Shown one piece after another: positions 33,474-45,368 of a stretch of DNA of 64,000 nt. Location: the NCBI GenBank assembly GCA_029582265.1, contig CM055819.1, positions 25,186,715-25,250,714 on the forward strand, given 5' to 3'. The notes beneath the pieces were generated by a model. It was not told the DNA's origin. It was given only the letters and a program-made list of their open reading frames with translations, and ran no database searches. This stretch comes from Zoroaster sp. YZ-2022 (lineage: Eukaryota; Echinodermata; Asteroidea; Forcipulatida; Zoroasteridae). The position numbers and the translations under genes are program-made. The stretch's first letter is position 1. Each line of letters starts with the position of its first letter.

Positions 33474-34156
33474 TAACATTCACAATGTCTATTGAATACA
33501 AGTTCTAGAATTTAGTGTCACAATTATTTTTAAGATTTAATTTTGATTTGTTAATGGTAAGGAATAGGATTTATAAATCAAAAATAACCAAATTTGGTTG
33601 AATTGTATTGTGAACTTTACTACATGTAGGTGTAAAAGCTAACGATGGTATCAATCTTCACTTGAAATAATTGTGTCCGAAGCTCTGTCATTTTTGAGAA
33701 AAGTGAAATAACTTCTAGTTTGAATTTAGGAAAGAGTTCTCTTTCTTAAATTCCACATTAAACTGAATACACACATAACTGAATGGAAATAAATGACACT
33801 GACAACAATCTTAGTTAATGGTAAAATTCTTGCATGTTCTTGAACTTCATAACCACATTTCCAATCTGGCTTATCATATCTCAACCCTGACACTTGAGGG
33901 CGCTAATACAATAAAGCAGACACAACACCTGTCTTGATTCAAAGAGAGTTGATACTCGTAGAAGCAGTTTTGTCAACAATACCAATGATGTACCATCCCT
34001 TCAAACTGTAAATCTGATGTGCGTTTGCTATTGGACCTGTTTGAAGTTAAAACTAGGGGTGTGCTCAGTCTAGTTGAGCTGGACATCTTTTCGGACTCCA
34101 ATCTCCTTGAATTTAACTCTGGCCCGCGGAACTTGTCATCATACGACCAACTGATC
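33474..34156. repeat. GPCR 3' flank
   Basis: Shared with 38248-39638, 50763-51451 and 53988-54670. Here it is uninterrupted, giving the empty site (cttaaattcc, about 33748) for the TTAA element at 38527. Non-coding. Confidence 0.75.
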
Positions 34157-34159
34157 TGA

Positions 34160-34526
34160 CCCTTACCCTTACGCCCAAAATCCTCCAAAATCCTCTTTGC
34201 TAAAGTTAAGGATTTTGAAGGATTGAGGTTACATGCTACATGCTCTTTGCTAAAGTGCAGGATTTTGGAGGATTGAGGTTATTAGGCATGCTTGCCTTTC
34301 CATGGTACATGTACATTCATGTTTGTTGTAGTGATTGCAAGGTCAGTGCTTGGGCCAGTGGACACTGTTTATTGCTCCATGCATGCAGGAACCTTGGTCC
34401 CTGGCGATGTACATGTATCACAGATTAGAAACACATGTGTGCATACATGTCATGTGCTTGCTTTACTACTGAAGGATTTTGGAGGGTTCAGGTTATGTGT
34501 AATCAAATGGGCATAGGGAGTAAGGG
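34160..34526. mobile_element. MITE with CCCTTAC ends, iterated GGATTTTG(A/G)AGGATT
   Basis: Left cccttaccc, right gagtaaggg followed by TTAA; the left TTAA is not intact. Paralogous copies are at 39639-40005 and 51452-51874. Its internal sequence is related to the element at 29821-30872. Confidence 0.65.
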
Positions 34527-34570
34527 TTAATTTATTGTTATTTTTGTTTAATATCTTCAGTAACATTTAA

Positions 34571-34750
34571 CACTAACCATACTCAATGCAACAACTTGCA
34601 ATGCATGTAAACAGTCATTGCATCTTGTTACCCTCGGAGAACAAAAGAACCATTGTTCTAGCTGGTAGATCTTGTTGCATTTAGCACACTATTCTGGTTG
34701 TATTGTAGCATTTAGCAGGGTGTCTGTGAAAAGCATGTAAGGGGTTAAGG
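34571..34750. mobile_element. Small TTAA MITE (180 bp)
   Basis: Starts cactaaccatactcaatgc and ends gcatgtaaggggttaagg, with TTAA on both sides (34567-34570; 34751-34754). Copies lie at 40051-40235 and 51919-52101 in the same paralogous context. Confidence 0.65.
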
Positions 34751-34754
34751 TTAA

Positions 34755-35204
34755 AGTACATGTATGCAAGACTTTTATCTGTTTTTGTATTAAATTAATG
34801 CAGTAAATTTTTATGCACACTCTACATGTACACATCAATTTGAAAAAGAGGTTTAATATAAAGGCCTCAATTTGCAGTCTAGTGGTAATGGTAAAGTGCA
34901 TTGTTAATGGTCCCATATTTCAATGTAGTTTTTCAGAGACGGTCGTTTATTACTCGCTCATAATTACCAGACCAGCTTTGCCTCTACTTGCACCACACTA
35001 AATTGTTTCATTTGTAGAATGGGTTTTAGACTCTATTCAGTTATACACTGAGAGTAATATGCAGACCAAGTGTACGACTCCTCTTATTGTGAGGAACAAT
35101 GGCTGGCAACAGTGGCTAGTAAAGACGTTCATGACTTCACTCGTCGAAATCCAAAGGCTTGACCTAGCTGCATCGTACAAATTGTCATGGAAAGGCTAAA
35201 TCCT
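34755..35204. repeat. Spacer, non-coding
   Basis: Shared with 40240-40500 and 52106-52750 (markers: ataaaggcctcaatttgcag, cataattaccagaccagctt). Confidence 0.6.
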
Positions 35205-35458
35205 GTTGGTTTATCTGTGCCGTTTGGTTGACATACTGGGTGAGTCTATTCGTGAAACTCAGGGTCATCCACAATGGGATATTGACAGTCAGCTGGAATT
35301 TATGCACTCAAAGCTGCTCTGCTGTGCCTACAATCTCACATAGCTTCCTGCCAGTAACATTGTTCCTGCTTGAACTATGTATTTGCAGGTTGTTGAAGTA
35401 TTTTTGTTGTTTATATACAGTGAGCAAAGACACTGGAGAGCAAGCTAAGATACTGAAA

Positions 35459-38247
35459 ATGGGTTACAATATTAATGAGGAGATACAGACATTTTCTAAT
35501 GTTGTGATGATACTCATAGGGATTGTGGGGTTGATCGGAAACATTCTTGTATGTGTGACTATATGTTATACATAGCAAGGACACTTCATAATGTCACCAA
35601 CTTGATGATTCTGAATCTAGCTATCGCAGATGCATTAGTTTCTACATGTTCTCTGTATCCATTCATTCCCTCACAGGATATACCTTATGGGTCATTCCAC
35701 CAGGTTGGGGCAAAAAGTGTTACACGAATAGGAAAAATTTAAATATGACTGCTACCTAAGAAAATGTATTTTATAGTGGCCCTATATGTTGTATTTTTAT
35801 AATTTGATTATATTTTTTGTACAGCATCATTGACAAAGATAGTATTAGGCACGAAATACACTAGTACTCATTTCAAAATACCTGCGTTTCAGTGGACACC
35901 ATATTTAATGATAACATCACTTTTCTTTGACACACTATATAAACCTGAGCCATACAACATTTAATAACAGTCCACAGAATATGTCTTTGCACATCATTAA
36001 AATAAATGGCAGAGAACTTGTTCACAAAAAAACCTGGGTGACGAAAAGTCTACCATCTTATGGATGCATTCAGTCCCTTTCATGTTTGTTTCAATGCATG
36101 TTTTGTTCAAGTTGAGTTTTTCTTGACTTCTGACAGAGTAGATAAGTTGGCAGAGCTTATGTTTATGTGAAATTCATCACTACATAATGTTATGAAGTAT
36201 TATTAAACAATCAGACTTGTTCACAATTTTGTCTGCTTCATTGGCATGATGAAATTTAGTACCTACGTTTTCATGGACACCAGTCTATGTGCCATTCAGT
36301 GCAATCAGTATGTAAGAATAAAGAAAGAAAAAAACAGCGCCTTGTCATACATGTAGGTCTTTTTATGTCCGATGAAGTTAATCATCAAGTAAGACTGTCA
36401 TCAAGGAGTGTACATTTCACAATTCCAAACTGTTTAATGTAGAAATAATCTATCACAGAATGGTACCTACGCATGTACGTTGCAGGGACACCGTATCCAT
36501 GTGACACTCCTACATACGTTGGCAGATAGTAAAAAAAAATTAAAATACAAATATTCACAAACTTAAACCTAGTTAAGATGCAGGCCATTATGCAATATAA
36601 TTACTATCCAATATTCTACATTTTATTATCCTCAACTGTTCAATGTAGAAATAATCTATCAGAGAATGGTACCTACGTGATGATGGGGACACCACACAAA
36701 CAGACGTCTCTAGCTAGCAGTACGAATGGAAAATTACATTGACCTTTGTACCCACATGAAGCTGCAAGGCATAGTGCCCTGTCATGACAGGCGCGTTCTC
36801 AATGTTGGGATTGTTTGTTTTATAGCTGTCAGAAAGTATACCTACGTGATTAATATGTGTAGGGACACCATGAATGGGTCTGCTATTTTTAAGATTCGTG
36901 CACGGAAAACTAAGTAGAGTTTGTTTTATATAATGTTTTCTGTGTAAACTAAATCACTAATTACAATTGTGGGACACTCTGATTTATTATTTAATTAATG
37001 TTATAGATGATCAACATCATAATACCAACGTTTTACAGATTTTTTTTAAGGGGACACCACGCATCACGTAGGTACATGTAAGCGTGATTTTATTGTGCTG
37101 TGAAAAAAAAATGGAGCAGTGTTTGAATGCAAATTACTATTTTCTGGAAGGTTGAGAATGTCTTTAAAATTAATACATGCATTTTCTTAATTGTTATTTT
37201 TCTTCACTAAAAGAAAACCGGCAGTATTTTTGTTTGTGTTTTGTTGTAACACAAACAAGTCTTTAAAAAGGGGGGAAACCACAAGAAACTGTAATAAATC
37301 TCACATACAGGAATTATTTTGTATTTATTTTTTCCTCCTAACAATAATGCTTAACAATTGACTAAAACATCATGTATTTAAATAAAATTGATTTTAAAGT
37401 CTTAAGTGGAAAAAAATGCTGTAAAAAGAGACACCCCTGTAAAAGTGGTTTTGTCCCAACCTGGTGGAATGACCCTTATATCTCTCTCAACAGTATTCAT
37501 TGTACTTCGGAATTTATTTTTCTGTACAAAAGTACATGGACTTATTATTTCTTTATCAACTGCTTCAGTGTCAACTCTGTACTGAGCCTCACACTGGCAA
37601 ATTTTGAACGATTTATTGGAATCAACCGACCTTTGCAGTATCCAGACTACTTCACTAGAAGAAAGATTACCCTGTTATTACTTGCTGTTTGGGTTATTCC
37701 ACCCATGGTGTATTTGCCTCGTACAGTTTTTATGATCATCCAGTACCAATCTGATAACTGCTCATTTAAAAACAGTGCAGGTAAAACCATTTTTGGCATT
37801 GTGTCAATGATAGTGTTTCTTCTACCGGTTGGAGCTACATTTTGGATGTATATCAGAATCCTTGCCAACCTCAAACAAGGAGCCAGAAACCTAGACGAGC
37901 AAGGAATCCAGGGACCAGCTCAACAGCTGCACCAAGCTCACAAGAAAGTCACCAGCACTCTTGCTGTTGTCACCACGGCTTTCTTCATTCTTGTGTTACC
38001 TGGAGCAATCTGGTTCTTCATGGATCCATTGTTAAGTGGTTTTGATATAATTAGTGACAGTGGTAATGCCATCATTTGGGACATAATTGCTTTCTTAGTG
38101 TTGGTGAATTCTGCTATAAACCCAGTCTGGTATGGATTCAAATATGAACAGCTTCGGAAAGCATTAAAGTCTATGGTGTGCAGATGTGATCGATGGAGAC
38201 AACCTTATCAAGTTGGTCAAGAAATGCAAAGAGTTGAAGCTGAGTAA
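35459..38247 (+). pseudogene. GPCR split by a 4-bp insertion and a transposon
   Basis: The first part (35459-35688) starts at an ATG in the conserved leader context and reads TM1. A 4-bp insertion TAGC at about 35573-35576 then makes codon 39 a TAG and shifts the frame; TM2 continues out of frame. At PSQDIPY the gene is cut by the element at 35689-37475. Coding resumes at 37480 (ISLNS) and stays open through TM3-TM7 to the TAA at 38245-38247, with ERF, the TM4 Trp and NPVWY. Removing the insertion and one TTAT copy restores continuity with the 49767 receptor. The open 3' part shows the disruption is recent. An apparent start at 37372 lies in transposon sequence. Confidence 0.92.
35689..37475. 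mobile_element. DNA transposon, GGGTCATTCC ends, TTAT duplication, in GPCR
   Basis: Inverted ends of about 27 bp: left gggtcattccaccaggttgg, right ccaacctggtggaatgaccc. Duplicated TTAT flanks it (35685-35688; 37476-37479), with the empty site in the intact gene at 49990. It is 1787 bp with no transposase. Its most striking content is a repeated two-part motif, tacctacgt then ggacacc, at about 35880, 36260, 36465, 36668 and 36838, and inverted at 37051-37075. The element shares the outer ten bases and the 4-bp duplication length with the foldback at 59931-62788. Superfamily not assigned. Confidence 0.88.
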
Positions 38248-38522
38248 CATTCACAATGTATTGGGCACTGTCTATTGAATACAAGTTCTAGAATTTAGTG
38301 TGACAATTATTTTTAAGATTTAATTTTGATTTGTTAATGGTAAGGAATAGGATTTATAAATCAAAAATAACCAAATTTGGTTGAATTGTATTGTGAACTT
38401 TACTAGGTGTAAAAGCTAACGATGGTATCAATCTTCACTTGAAATAATTGTGTCCGAAGCTCTGTCATTTTTGAGAAAAGTGAAATAACTTCTAGTTTGA
38501 ATTTAGGAAAGAGTTCTCTTTC
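38248..38522. repeat. GPCR 3' flank
   Basis: As at 33474; interrupted at TTAA by the next element. Confidence 0.7.
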
Positions 38523-38526
38523 TTAA

Positions 38527-39247
38527 CCAGTTCGCGTCGGGAATAAAAAAGTTTTTCTGGGCCCCTGTGCGGGTTTCTTTTTCCCACACAAACACGTTTT
38601 TGTTTGCGTGAATTTTTTTTGGTTACGTCAATGAAACTAAGACGGGACACCCACATTTAGCTTACTAGCATATAAATTGGCGAGTTTCCCTTGGGAATTA
38701 TAGCCAGGAGGGCGTATTTCGTGTTGCGTCTTTAGAAGTCCACCGAGCCCTCTAAAGAATTCTTCATCGTATTTACACGTCATCCGAGCATGGAGGAAGG
38801 ATTCCTTCCTCCATTATCCGAGTGGCATGGTACCGAGTAACAATGGGACAATGGTGCACGGAAATTGGTCTATAGAAATCTTGATTCGCCAGCTTTACAG
38901 ATTTCAATGGAGACAAAGAAAAAGGTGTGGAACAGGTTTACGAGTGCCCAAACCCCCAACCACCAATTCGAGCGTGTTTACACGGTCCCCGCTATCGTGC
39001 CGAACAATTGTTGTGCAATAACACGTCGACCGAATGGCGTGTTTTCACGTCACCTGAAAGGACAGTGGAAGCTTCCACAGCGTGTGGCCACGTCTTCCGA
39101 GCATGGCACTTTACGCACGTGGCTCGTTATCACGTCAACCGAGCATGCATACAAATATTCCGGAGTTTCCTATGGCATGTTTAGACACGCTCTGATCCGC
39201 GGTGCAAAAAAAAAATTCGTGTATACACGGCCTCCGACGCGAACTAG
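38527..39247. mobile_element. TTAA MITE, CCAGTTCGCGTCGG family, complete
   Basis: Left ccagttcgcgtcggg, right ccgacgcgaactag, TTAA on both sides (38523-38526; 39248-39251). It is 721 bp. An internal segment rich in cacgt/cgtgt motifs (about 39000-39150) recurs, and small open frames inside have no domain. Related copies: 1985-2550 and 48035-48658. Confidence 0.85.
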
Positions 39248-39251
39248 TTAA

Positions 39252-39638
39252 ATTCCACATTAAACTGAATACACACATAACTGAATGGAAATAAATGACA
39301 CTGACAACAATCGTAGTTAACCGTAAAATGCTTGCATGTTCTTGAACTTCGTAACCACATTTCCAACCTGGCTTATCATATCTCAACCCTGACACTTGAG
39401 GGCACTAACACAACTCATGTCTTTATTCAAAGAGAGTTGATACTCGTAGAAGTAGTTTTGCCAACAATACCAATGATGTACCATCCCTTCAAACTGTAAA
39501 TCTGATGTCTGTTTGCTATTGGACCTGTTTGAAACTAGGGGTGTGCTCAGTCTAGCTGAGCTGGACATCTTTTCAGACTCCAAGCTCCTTGAATTTAACT
39601 CTGGCCTGCGGAACTTGTCATACGACCAACTGATCTGA
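39252..39638. repeat. GPCR 3' flank, continued
   Basis: Continuation of the flank after the MITE (ttccacattaaactgaatac onward). No gene. Confidence 0.7.
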
Positions 39639-40005
39639 CCCTTACCCTTACGCCCCAAATCCTCCAAAATCCTCTTTGCTAAAGTTAAGGATTTTGAAGG
39701 ATTGAGGTTACATGCTACATGCTCTTTGCTAAAGTGCAGGATTTTGGAGGATTGAGGTTATTAGGCATGCTTGCCTTTCCATGGTACATGTACATTCATG
39801 TTTGTTGTAGTGATTGCAAGGTCAGTGCTTGGGCCAGTGGACACTGTTTATTGCTCCATGCATGCAGGAACCTTGGTCCCTGGCGATGTACATGTATCAC
39901 AGATTAGAAACACATGTGTACATACATGTCATGTGCTTGCTTTACTACTGAAAGATTTTGGAGGATTCAGGTTATGTGTAAGCAAATGGGCATAGGGAGT
40001 TAGTG
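39639..40005. mobile_element. MITE with CCCTTAC ends, second copy
   Basis: Nearly the same as 34160-34526. The right end is degraded to gttagtg. Confidence 0.6.
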
Positions 40006-40050
40006 TTAGTTTATTTGTTATTTTTGTTTAATATCTTCAGTAACATTTAA

Positions 40051-40235
40051 CACTAACCATACTCAATGCAACGACTTGCAACACATGTAAACAGTCATTG
40101 CATCTTCTTACCCTTGGAGGAGGACAAAAGAACCATTGTTCTAGCTGGTAGATCTTGTTGCATTTAGCACACTTTTCTGGTTGTATTATGTTGCATTTAG
40201 CAGGGTGTCTGTGAAAAACCTGTAAGGGGTTAGAG
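40051..40235. mobile_element. Small TTAA MITE, second copy
   Basis: TTAA at 40047-40050 and 40236-40239. Right end tgtaaggggttagag. Confidence 0.6.
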
Positions 40236-40239
40236 TTAA

Positions 40240-40690
40240 AGTACATGTATGCAAGACTTTTATCTGTTTTTGTATTAAATTAATGCAGTAAATTTTTATG
40301 CACACTCTACATGTACACATCAATTTGAAAAAGAGGTTTGATATAAAGGCCTCAATTTGCAGTCTAGTGATAATGGTAACTGCATTGTTAGTGTTCCCAC
40401 AGTTAGTTTTTCAGAGACAGCCGTTTATTACTCGTTCATAATTACCAGACCAGCTTTGCCTCTACTTGCACCACACTAAATTGTTTCATTTGTAGAATGG
40501 ATTTTAGACTCTACATGCACCTATCAATTTGAAAAAGAGATTTAATATAAAGGCCTCAATTTGCAGTCTAGTGGTAATGGTAATTGCATTGTTAGTGCTC
40601 CCATATTATTTGTTAAAGGTAATGAATACGATTTATAAATAAAAATAACCAAATAGTTGAATTGTATTGTGAAACTTACCGTACTACATT
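40240..40690. repeat. Spacer and GPCR 3' flank junction
   Basis: Holds two tandem-like copies of the 'aaggcctcaatttgcagtct' spacer (about 40345 and 40550), then joins sequence matching the flank at 5600. Confidence 0.55.
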
Positions 40691-41066
40691 TAATAATAAT
40701 AATAATAATGATAATAATGTGGACTTATATAGCGCATGTATCCACCAAACTGGTGCTCAAGGCGCAATTGCATTATTACCCCTGCTCATCAGGCTCTTAA
40801 ATCATTCCTGAAACCATCTCAGCTCCCTGGGGAGTATACAGCTCAATTGCTACCATTACAGCGCGTATAGGGCTAATCAAACACAACAACCAACTCTGCC
40901 CTCACAGGTACTCATTTACCCCTGGGTGGAGAGAAGCAATTATAGTAAAGTGTCTTGCTCAAGGACACAAGCACCATGGTCGCGGTTGGGATTCGAACCC
41001 ACATTCTGACGACTCAGCCATCAGAACACAAATCCGATGCACTAAACTGCTCGACCATGGCACTCC
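40691..41066 (-). mobile_element. tRNA-derived SINE, minus strand, full length
   Basis: Paralogue of 5679-6053, same flanks. Its B-box region gggttcgaatccc (complement at about 40990-41003) is better preserved. Confidence 0.85.
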
Positions 41067-41640
41067 ATTGTGTAAAAGCTAATGATGGTATCAATCTTCA
41101 TTTGAAATAATTGTGTCTGAGGCTGTCATTTTTGAAAAAAGTGAAATAACTTCCAGTTTGAATTTAGGAGTTCTCTTTCTCAAATTCTACTGAATACACG
41201 CATACGTAACTGAATGGAAATAAATGACACTGACAACAATCTTAATTAACAGTAAAATGCTTGCGTGTCCTTGAACTTCGTAATCACATTTCCAACTTGG
41301 TTTATCATATCTCAACCCTGAGGGCGCTAATACAATAATGCAGACACAACACATGTCTTGATTCAAATAGAGTTAATACTTGTAGAAGCAGTTTTGTCCA
41401 ACAATACCAATGATATATCATCCCTTGAAACTGTAAATCTGATGTGCGTTTGCTACTGGACCTGTATGAAGTTGAAACTCACTTCTTTTTGCTAACTGTT
41501 TATTTGTTTATTTGTAATATTTGCTGATCAAACTCAACTGAATTATGCTTACACACATGCTATAAAAGCATTACCAAACATGGCTGATGATTATATTAAG
41601 ATAATCACGTCATTACTTGTTGTGATGGTATAGTCTGAAA
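41067..41640. repeat. GPCR 3' flank, older copy
   Basis: Pairs with 6054-6643. No gene. Confidence 0.65.
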
Positions 41641-41652
41641 AGACTCATTTAT

Positions 41653-42175
41653 TTGTACATGTATTATTTGATTTCTGGCTTTTTCATACATATGTCGCAT
41701 GAAAACTCTGTGCAGTGTCACCAACATCCGGAGTCTGAATCCAGCTCTTGTAGATGCATTGGTTTCTGTGTGTATCGGTTCCTTTTGTTATGTACATTGC
41801 ACTGTGGAGCCAATTGCACTTCACAATTTACTCCATAACTTTGCTTTTAAGTGGACACAACAGACATAACTTTCTCAGCTGCTACTATCTGTGTCCATGC
41901 ACTCTGTGCTAGCTGAGCTGGACATATGTGAGACTCCATCAAGCCCCAGGAATTTAACGCTGGACATGCTGAGCTTGTCGTCATCGTAGGAGCTTTGATG
42001 AAAAACAGTCATGTTTTGCTTATAATCTAGTCAAATCAGAATTTTTACAAAACCAACCCCAAACTTGCATGGAGCCAGAAACCTTGAAGAGCAAAAAATT
42101 GAGGGACCAATGCACGGAGCTCACATGAATGTGACCAAATGGCTCATACATGTGTCACCACAGCTTTCTTCAATG
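41653..42175 (+). pseudogene. Decayed GPCR (TM2 and loop 3/TM6 pieces)
   Basis: 41700-41790 repeats the TM2-like stretch seen at 6696 (gtgtcaccaacatccggagt, gtagatgcattggtttctg). 42055-42175 repeats the loop 3/TM6 remnant seen at 3820 (ggagccagaaaccttgaaga, tcacatgaatgtgacc, gtcaccacagctttctt). Their order and spacing fit a single old receptor gene with large internal deletions. No usable frame remains. Confidence 0.6.
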
Positions 42176-42975
42176 AGTGCGCTATAATGCATAATGACTA
42201 GATGTGTCTGACAAATGGTTACGTTTTGTTAGTCCCAGAAAGCCGGTACACAAATGGTACACACTTTTGGTAAGATGTCTTTAAATGCATCCATACTTGA
42301 ATCAAGAGATACATACATGAATAAAAAACATGTGAAAGTTTCATCTTATTTCAAGATATTAGAAAACAGTGGATAATTTGTCATATTCACTCCAACATGG
42401 AATTTATGTCTCTGGTATACAACAGTTTATTTTTTGAAATAATGTGATCAATTGCACTAAAATGATAACACCTGACACAGAAATATATCAAGGGATGTTT
42501 AATCATCCGACATGATCAAGTTATATATTTTTTATGAAAAACAATTGAACTTGAAATCTTTGATTAAGATTATTGCTTGTACTATTCATTGGTAGTTGAC
42601 AATGTTTTCACTTTTATTTTACCAAAATTAAATTTGCAAAAAAACTTTTTGAGAATCTGGAACATGTTGGACGGAAATTTTACACTTAAAAATGTCTATT
42701 TTGAGTAAATAATTTGTTTTTACACAGGCGAAAGTTATAATATACATATTAAATTGGTGGTAGGGTTCAAAGTTATTATTTCCATGGGGAAGGAACAAAT
42801 TCAGCATATTGCATGCTTTCCATTCAGGGGTATTTTTACTTATTGCAAAATTCCATCAGACATGCATCGCTTTGCTGAACCCTTTATTTAAATGTTTTTT
42901 TTTATGGAGTTAATTATTTTTATTTTTTTTACATATTTGTAAAATCACATTTGAATATAAACACATACAATTATT
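42176..42975. other. Spacer then AT-rich sequence, nothing recognised
   Basis: 42176-42520 is cassette spacer. 42521-42975 is AT-rich and I found no paralogue of it in the window. No gene is seen. Confidence 0.5.
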
Positions 42976-43041
42976 GCCATTGTCGAGCGGTTTGGTGCAT
43001 CGGATTTGTGTTCTGATGGCTGAGTCTTCAGAATGTGGGTT
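42976..43041 (+). mobile_element. SINE head fragment fused to GPCR
   Basis: Matches the first ~65 bp of the SINE type at 40691 (gagcggtttggtgcatcgga, tgtgttctgatggctgagtc). It stops inside the B box (gggtt) where GPCR coding sequence starts. Confidence 0.8.
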
Positions 43042-43287
43042 CCTGGAGCAATCTGGTTCTTCATAGATGCATTGTTATATGGTTCTCATATAATTAATGA
43101 GAGTGACAAAGTTATTGTGTGGAACATATTTTGTTTGTTATCGTTGGCGAATTCTTTTATAAACCCAGTCTTGTATGGATTCAAATATAAACAGCTTCGG
43201 AAAGCATTCAAGTCTATGGTGTGCAGATGTGATCGATGGAGACAACCAAATGAAATTAGTCAGGAAATACAAACAGTTGAAGCTTAG
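43042..43287 (+). pseudogene. GPCR 3' fragment (TM6 end, TM7, tail)
   Basis: Reads PGAIWFFIDALL through INPVLYGFKYKQLRKAF to the stop TAG at 43285-43287. It covers the end of TM6, loop 3 outside, TM7 with an intact NPVLY and the C-tail. All earlier helices are absent. The apparent start (GTG at 43033) lies in SINE sequence. The outer loop sequence (YGSHIINESDKVIVWN) is the most divergent of the six copies. Confidence 0.88.
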
Positions 43288-43940
43288 TAACAATCACAAT
43301 ATAAAGTTCTACCCTTTAGAGTGACAATTGTTTGGAAGATTTAATTTTGATTTGTTAATGAAAAGATACAGGATTTTTGTAAATCAAAAATAACCAAAGT
43401 GTATTTATAAGCTAATGATGGTATCAATCTTCCCATGAAACAGTGGTGTCTGAGGCTCTGTCATTTGAGAAAAGTGAAATAAACTTCCAGTTTGAATTTA
43501 GGAAAGAACATTTCTTTCTTAAATTCCACATTTTAAAACTGAATGTACACACAAATGTTAATGTACATTGTAATAACCTAAACAGTTGGTTGTATAACAT
43601 ACATGTATATCTTGATCCAAAGCAAGTTAATACTCGTAGAAGCAGTTTTGCCAACAATACCAATTATGTACCTTCCCTACAAACTGTAAATCTGATGTGC
43701 AGTTAGTAAATTGGTACTGGAGGTGCTTGAAGTTGAAATTATTTACTGATCAAACTCAACTGAATTCTAAATGCGTACAGTATGTATGCATGTATAAGAG
43801 CAAAGATGGGTGATTATAAAGATAATGACATCATTACTTGTTGTGATCGTATCTGAAAAACTGATATTGGTTAGACACCTTTTTGTGTTAATTGATTTTC
43901 GGCTATTTCATGTGTATGTATGTCATATGAAAATACATGT
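43288..43940. repeat. GPCR 3' flank, diverged
   Basis: Same marker order as the other flanks. It ends in a segment matching 6600-6690 (gacatcattacttgttgtga, ctatttcatgtgtatgtatg), then is cut by a hAT end. Confidence 0.6.
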
Positions 43941-44095
43941 AAGGCTGTGCTGTTATTTTGGGAACCGGATACCCGAAATTGGAGATCTACAGACACCCGG
44001 GTACCCGTAAACAATTTTGTAAAAACATGTAAATACATACATCCGAATGTATAAAATATATATTACGAACACAAAATGTACTTACATGGACTGTA
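43941..44095 (+). mobile_element. hAT left-end fragment
   Basis: aaggctgtgctg, ggaaccggatacccgaaatt and gggtacccgtaaac resemble the left end of the element at 18816. No right end or target duplication is seen. Confidence 0.55.
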
Positions 44096-44113
44096 ATAAT
44101 TTCCTGCCTCTAT

Positions 44114-44460
44114 ATTAAAAATGACTCCTAGCATCCCCATTCCCTAAACACATACAAAAATAATTTATGTGTCCCACACTTGTACTAATCCAATAACTAA
44201 GAACAATAGGCACAATACCAACTGGTGATATTGGCACTACAGCAGTCAACTCAAACCAAAAGGTTTCATCAGAAAATAGAAAACTGGATCATTTGTCGTA
44301 TTCACTCCAACATGAAATTTATGTCTCCGGGAGACAACAATTTATTTTTTGAAATAACGTGTTTAGTTACAGTAAAATGATAACACCTGACACAGAAATA
44401 TATCAAGGGATGTTTAATCAATACCATCATCAACTTAAATACACCAAGTAAGTTTCATAT
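44114..44460. repeat. Duplicated spacer block
   Basis: Paralogue of 7511-7875. Interrupted at aaatctgtaatt by the Penelope-like element. Confidence 0.7.
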
Positions 44461-44791
44461 AAATCTGTAATTATCGTTTCGGTTTGCGGTAACACCATGT
44501 GTTTATCTCAACTAACGTGAAGCAGAGATACAGGTTCTGAAAAGAACCGTATCGCACAATCGTATCTCAACCTTCGTTAAGTGAGAAAGGTTCAAGGGAG
44601 AACCAATTTCGGGCAACTCGTTTTTCTCTACTGTCGCTAAGTGAGAAATATGGTTCAGGGAGAACCATGGGGACTTCACGGGTTAATATGGTTCAGGGAG
44701 AACCAAGGGACTTCACGGGTTATTCTCAACGTTTCGATTAGCCTGCTCTAATCTTCTTCAGGAGAATGAAGAGGTTTGCCGATGCAACTCC

Positions 44792-45300
44792 TTAAGTAGT
44801 ATTTGCTGGGATTATGTGTAGAATGGGAAGTGTTCCGATTGGTGCTACTGTTGTGTGATGTGTTGTGATTGGTTGCCACCGTGGCATTGTTCTTGTTGTG
44901 TGTGTTTCCTGCTGTGTGTGAGTTGCCTGCTCTCTGAGGCGTATCAGTTGACAGTGGGGTGTGGGTGTTGGTGGATGGTAGGATTGAATGCCAAATGTTG
45001 CTGATGAAATAGCCGATGTCCTGGGGGACAGTGTCATGTTTATGAATCTCAATAGCCTCTCTGATACGACGGGTGTACCAGTGCTTTTCCGGGCTATGAT
45101 CTTTGCATTCTGCCAGTCAATGATATGGTCCAAATCGGTGGAGTGTTTGATGATCGCAGATTTGTCACATTCCCTCTGCGGCCGTGGGCCTTGTGTTCCT
45201 TGATCCTGGTCGTAAGGTCTCTGCCGGTCTCGCCAATGTACACTTTCCCACAAGTGCAAGGAATTGGTAAACCCCAGCTTGACGGCTGGGATCATGTCTG
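44792..45300 (-). pseudogene. Penelope-like GIY-YIG endonuclease region (broken)
   Basis: On the minus strand at about 45185-45280, IPCTCGKVYIGETGRDLTTR and IKEHKAHG are read: a CxC followed by the VYIGETGR form of the GIY-YIG motif and the Arg of the next helix. In Penelope-like elements this nuclease nicks the target DNA. Further minus-strand frames (44792-45295) continue out of register, so at least two more shifts are needed. Confidence 0.82.
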
Positions 45301-45368
45301 TCCTTGTGGGTGTGTAACCGTTTCCAACTTGTTTCGAGTCCGGTAGTAGACCTTAATGTCAGCTTCCC

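Noticed and set aside
34240..34428. 62-codon frame repeated at 39719 and 51585 region as a conserved small protein
   Set aside because: It lies within MITE motif arrays; repetition reflects copying of the element, not coding constraint.
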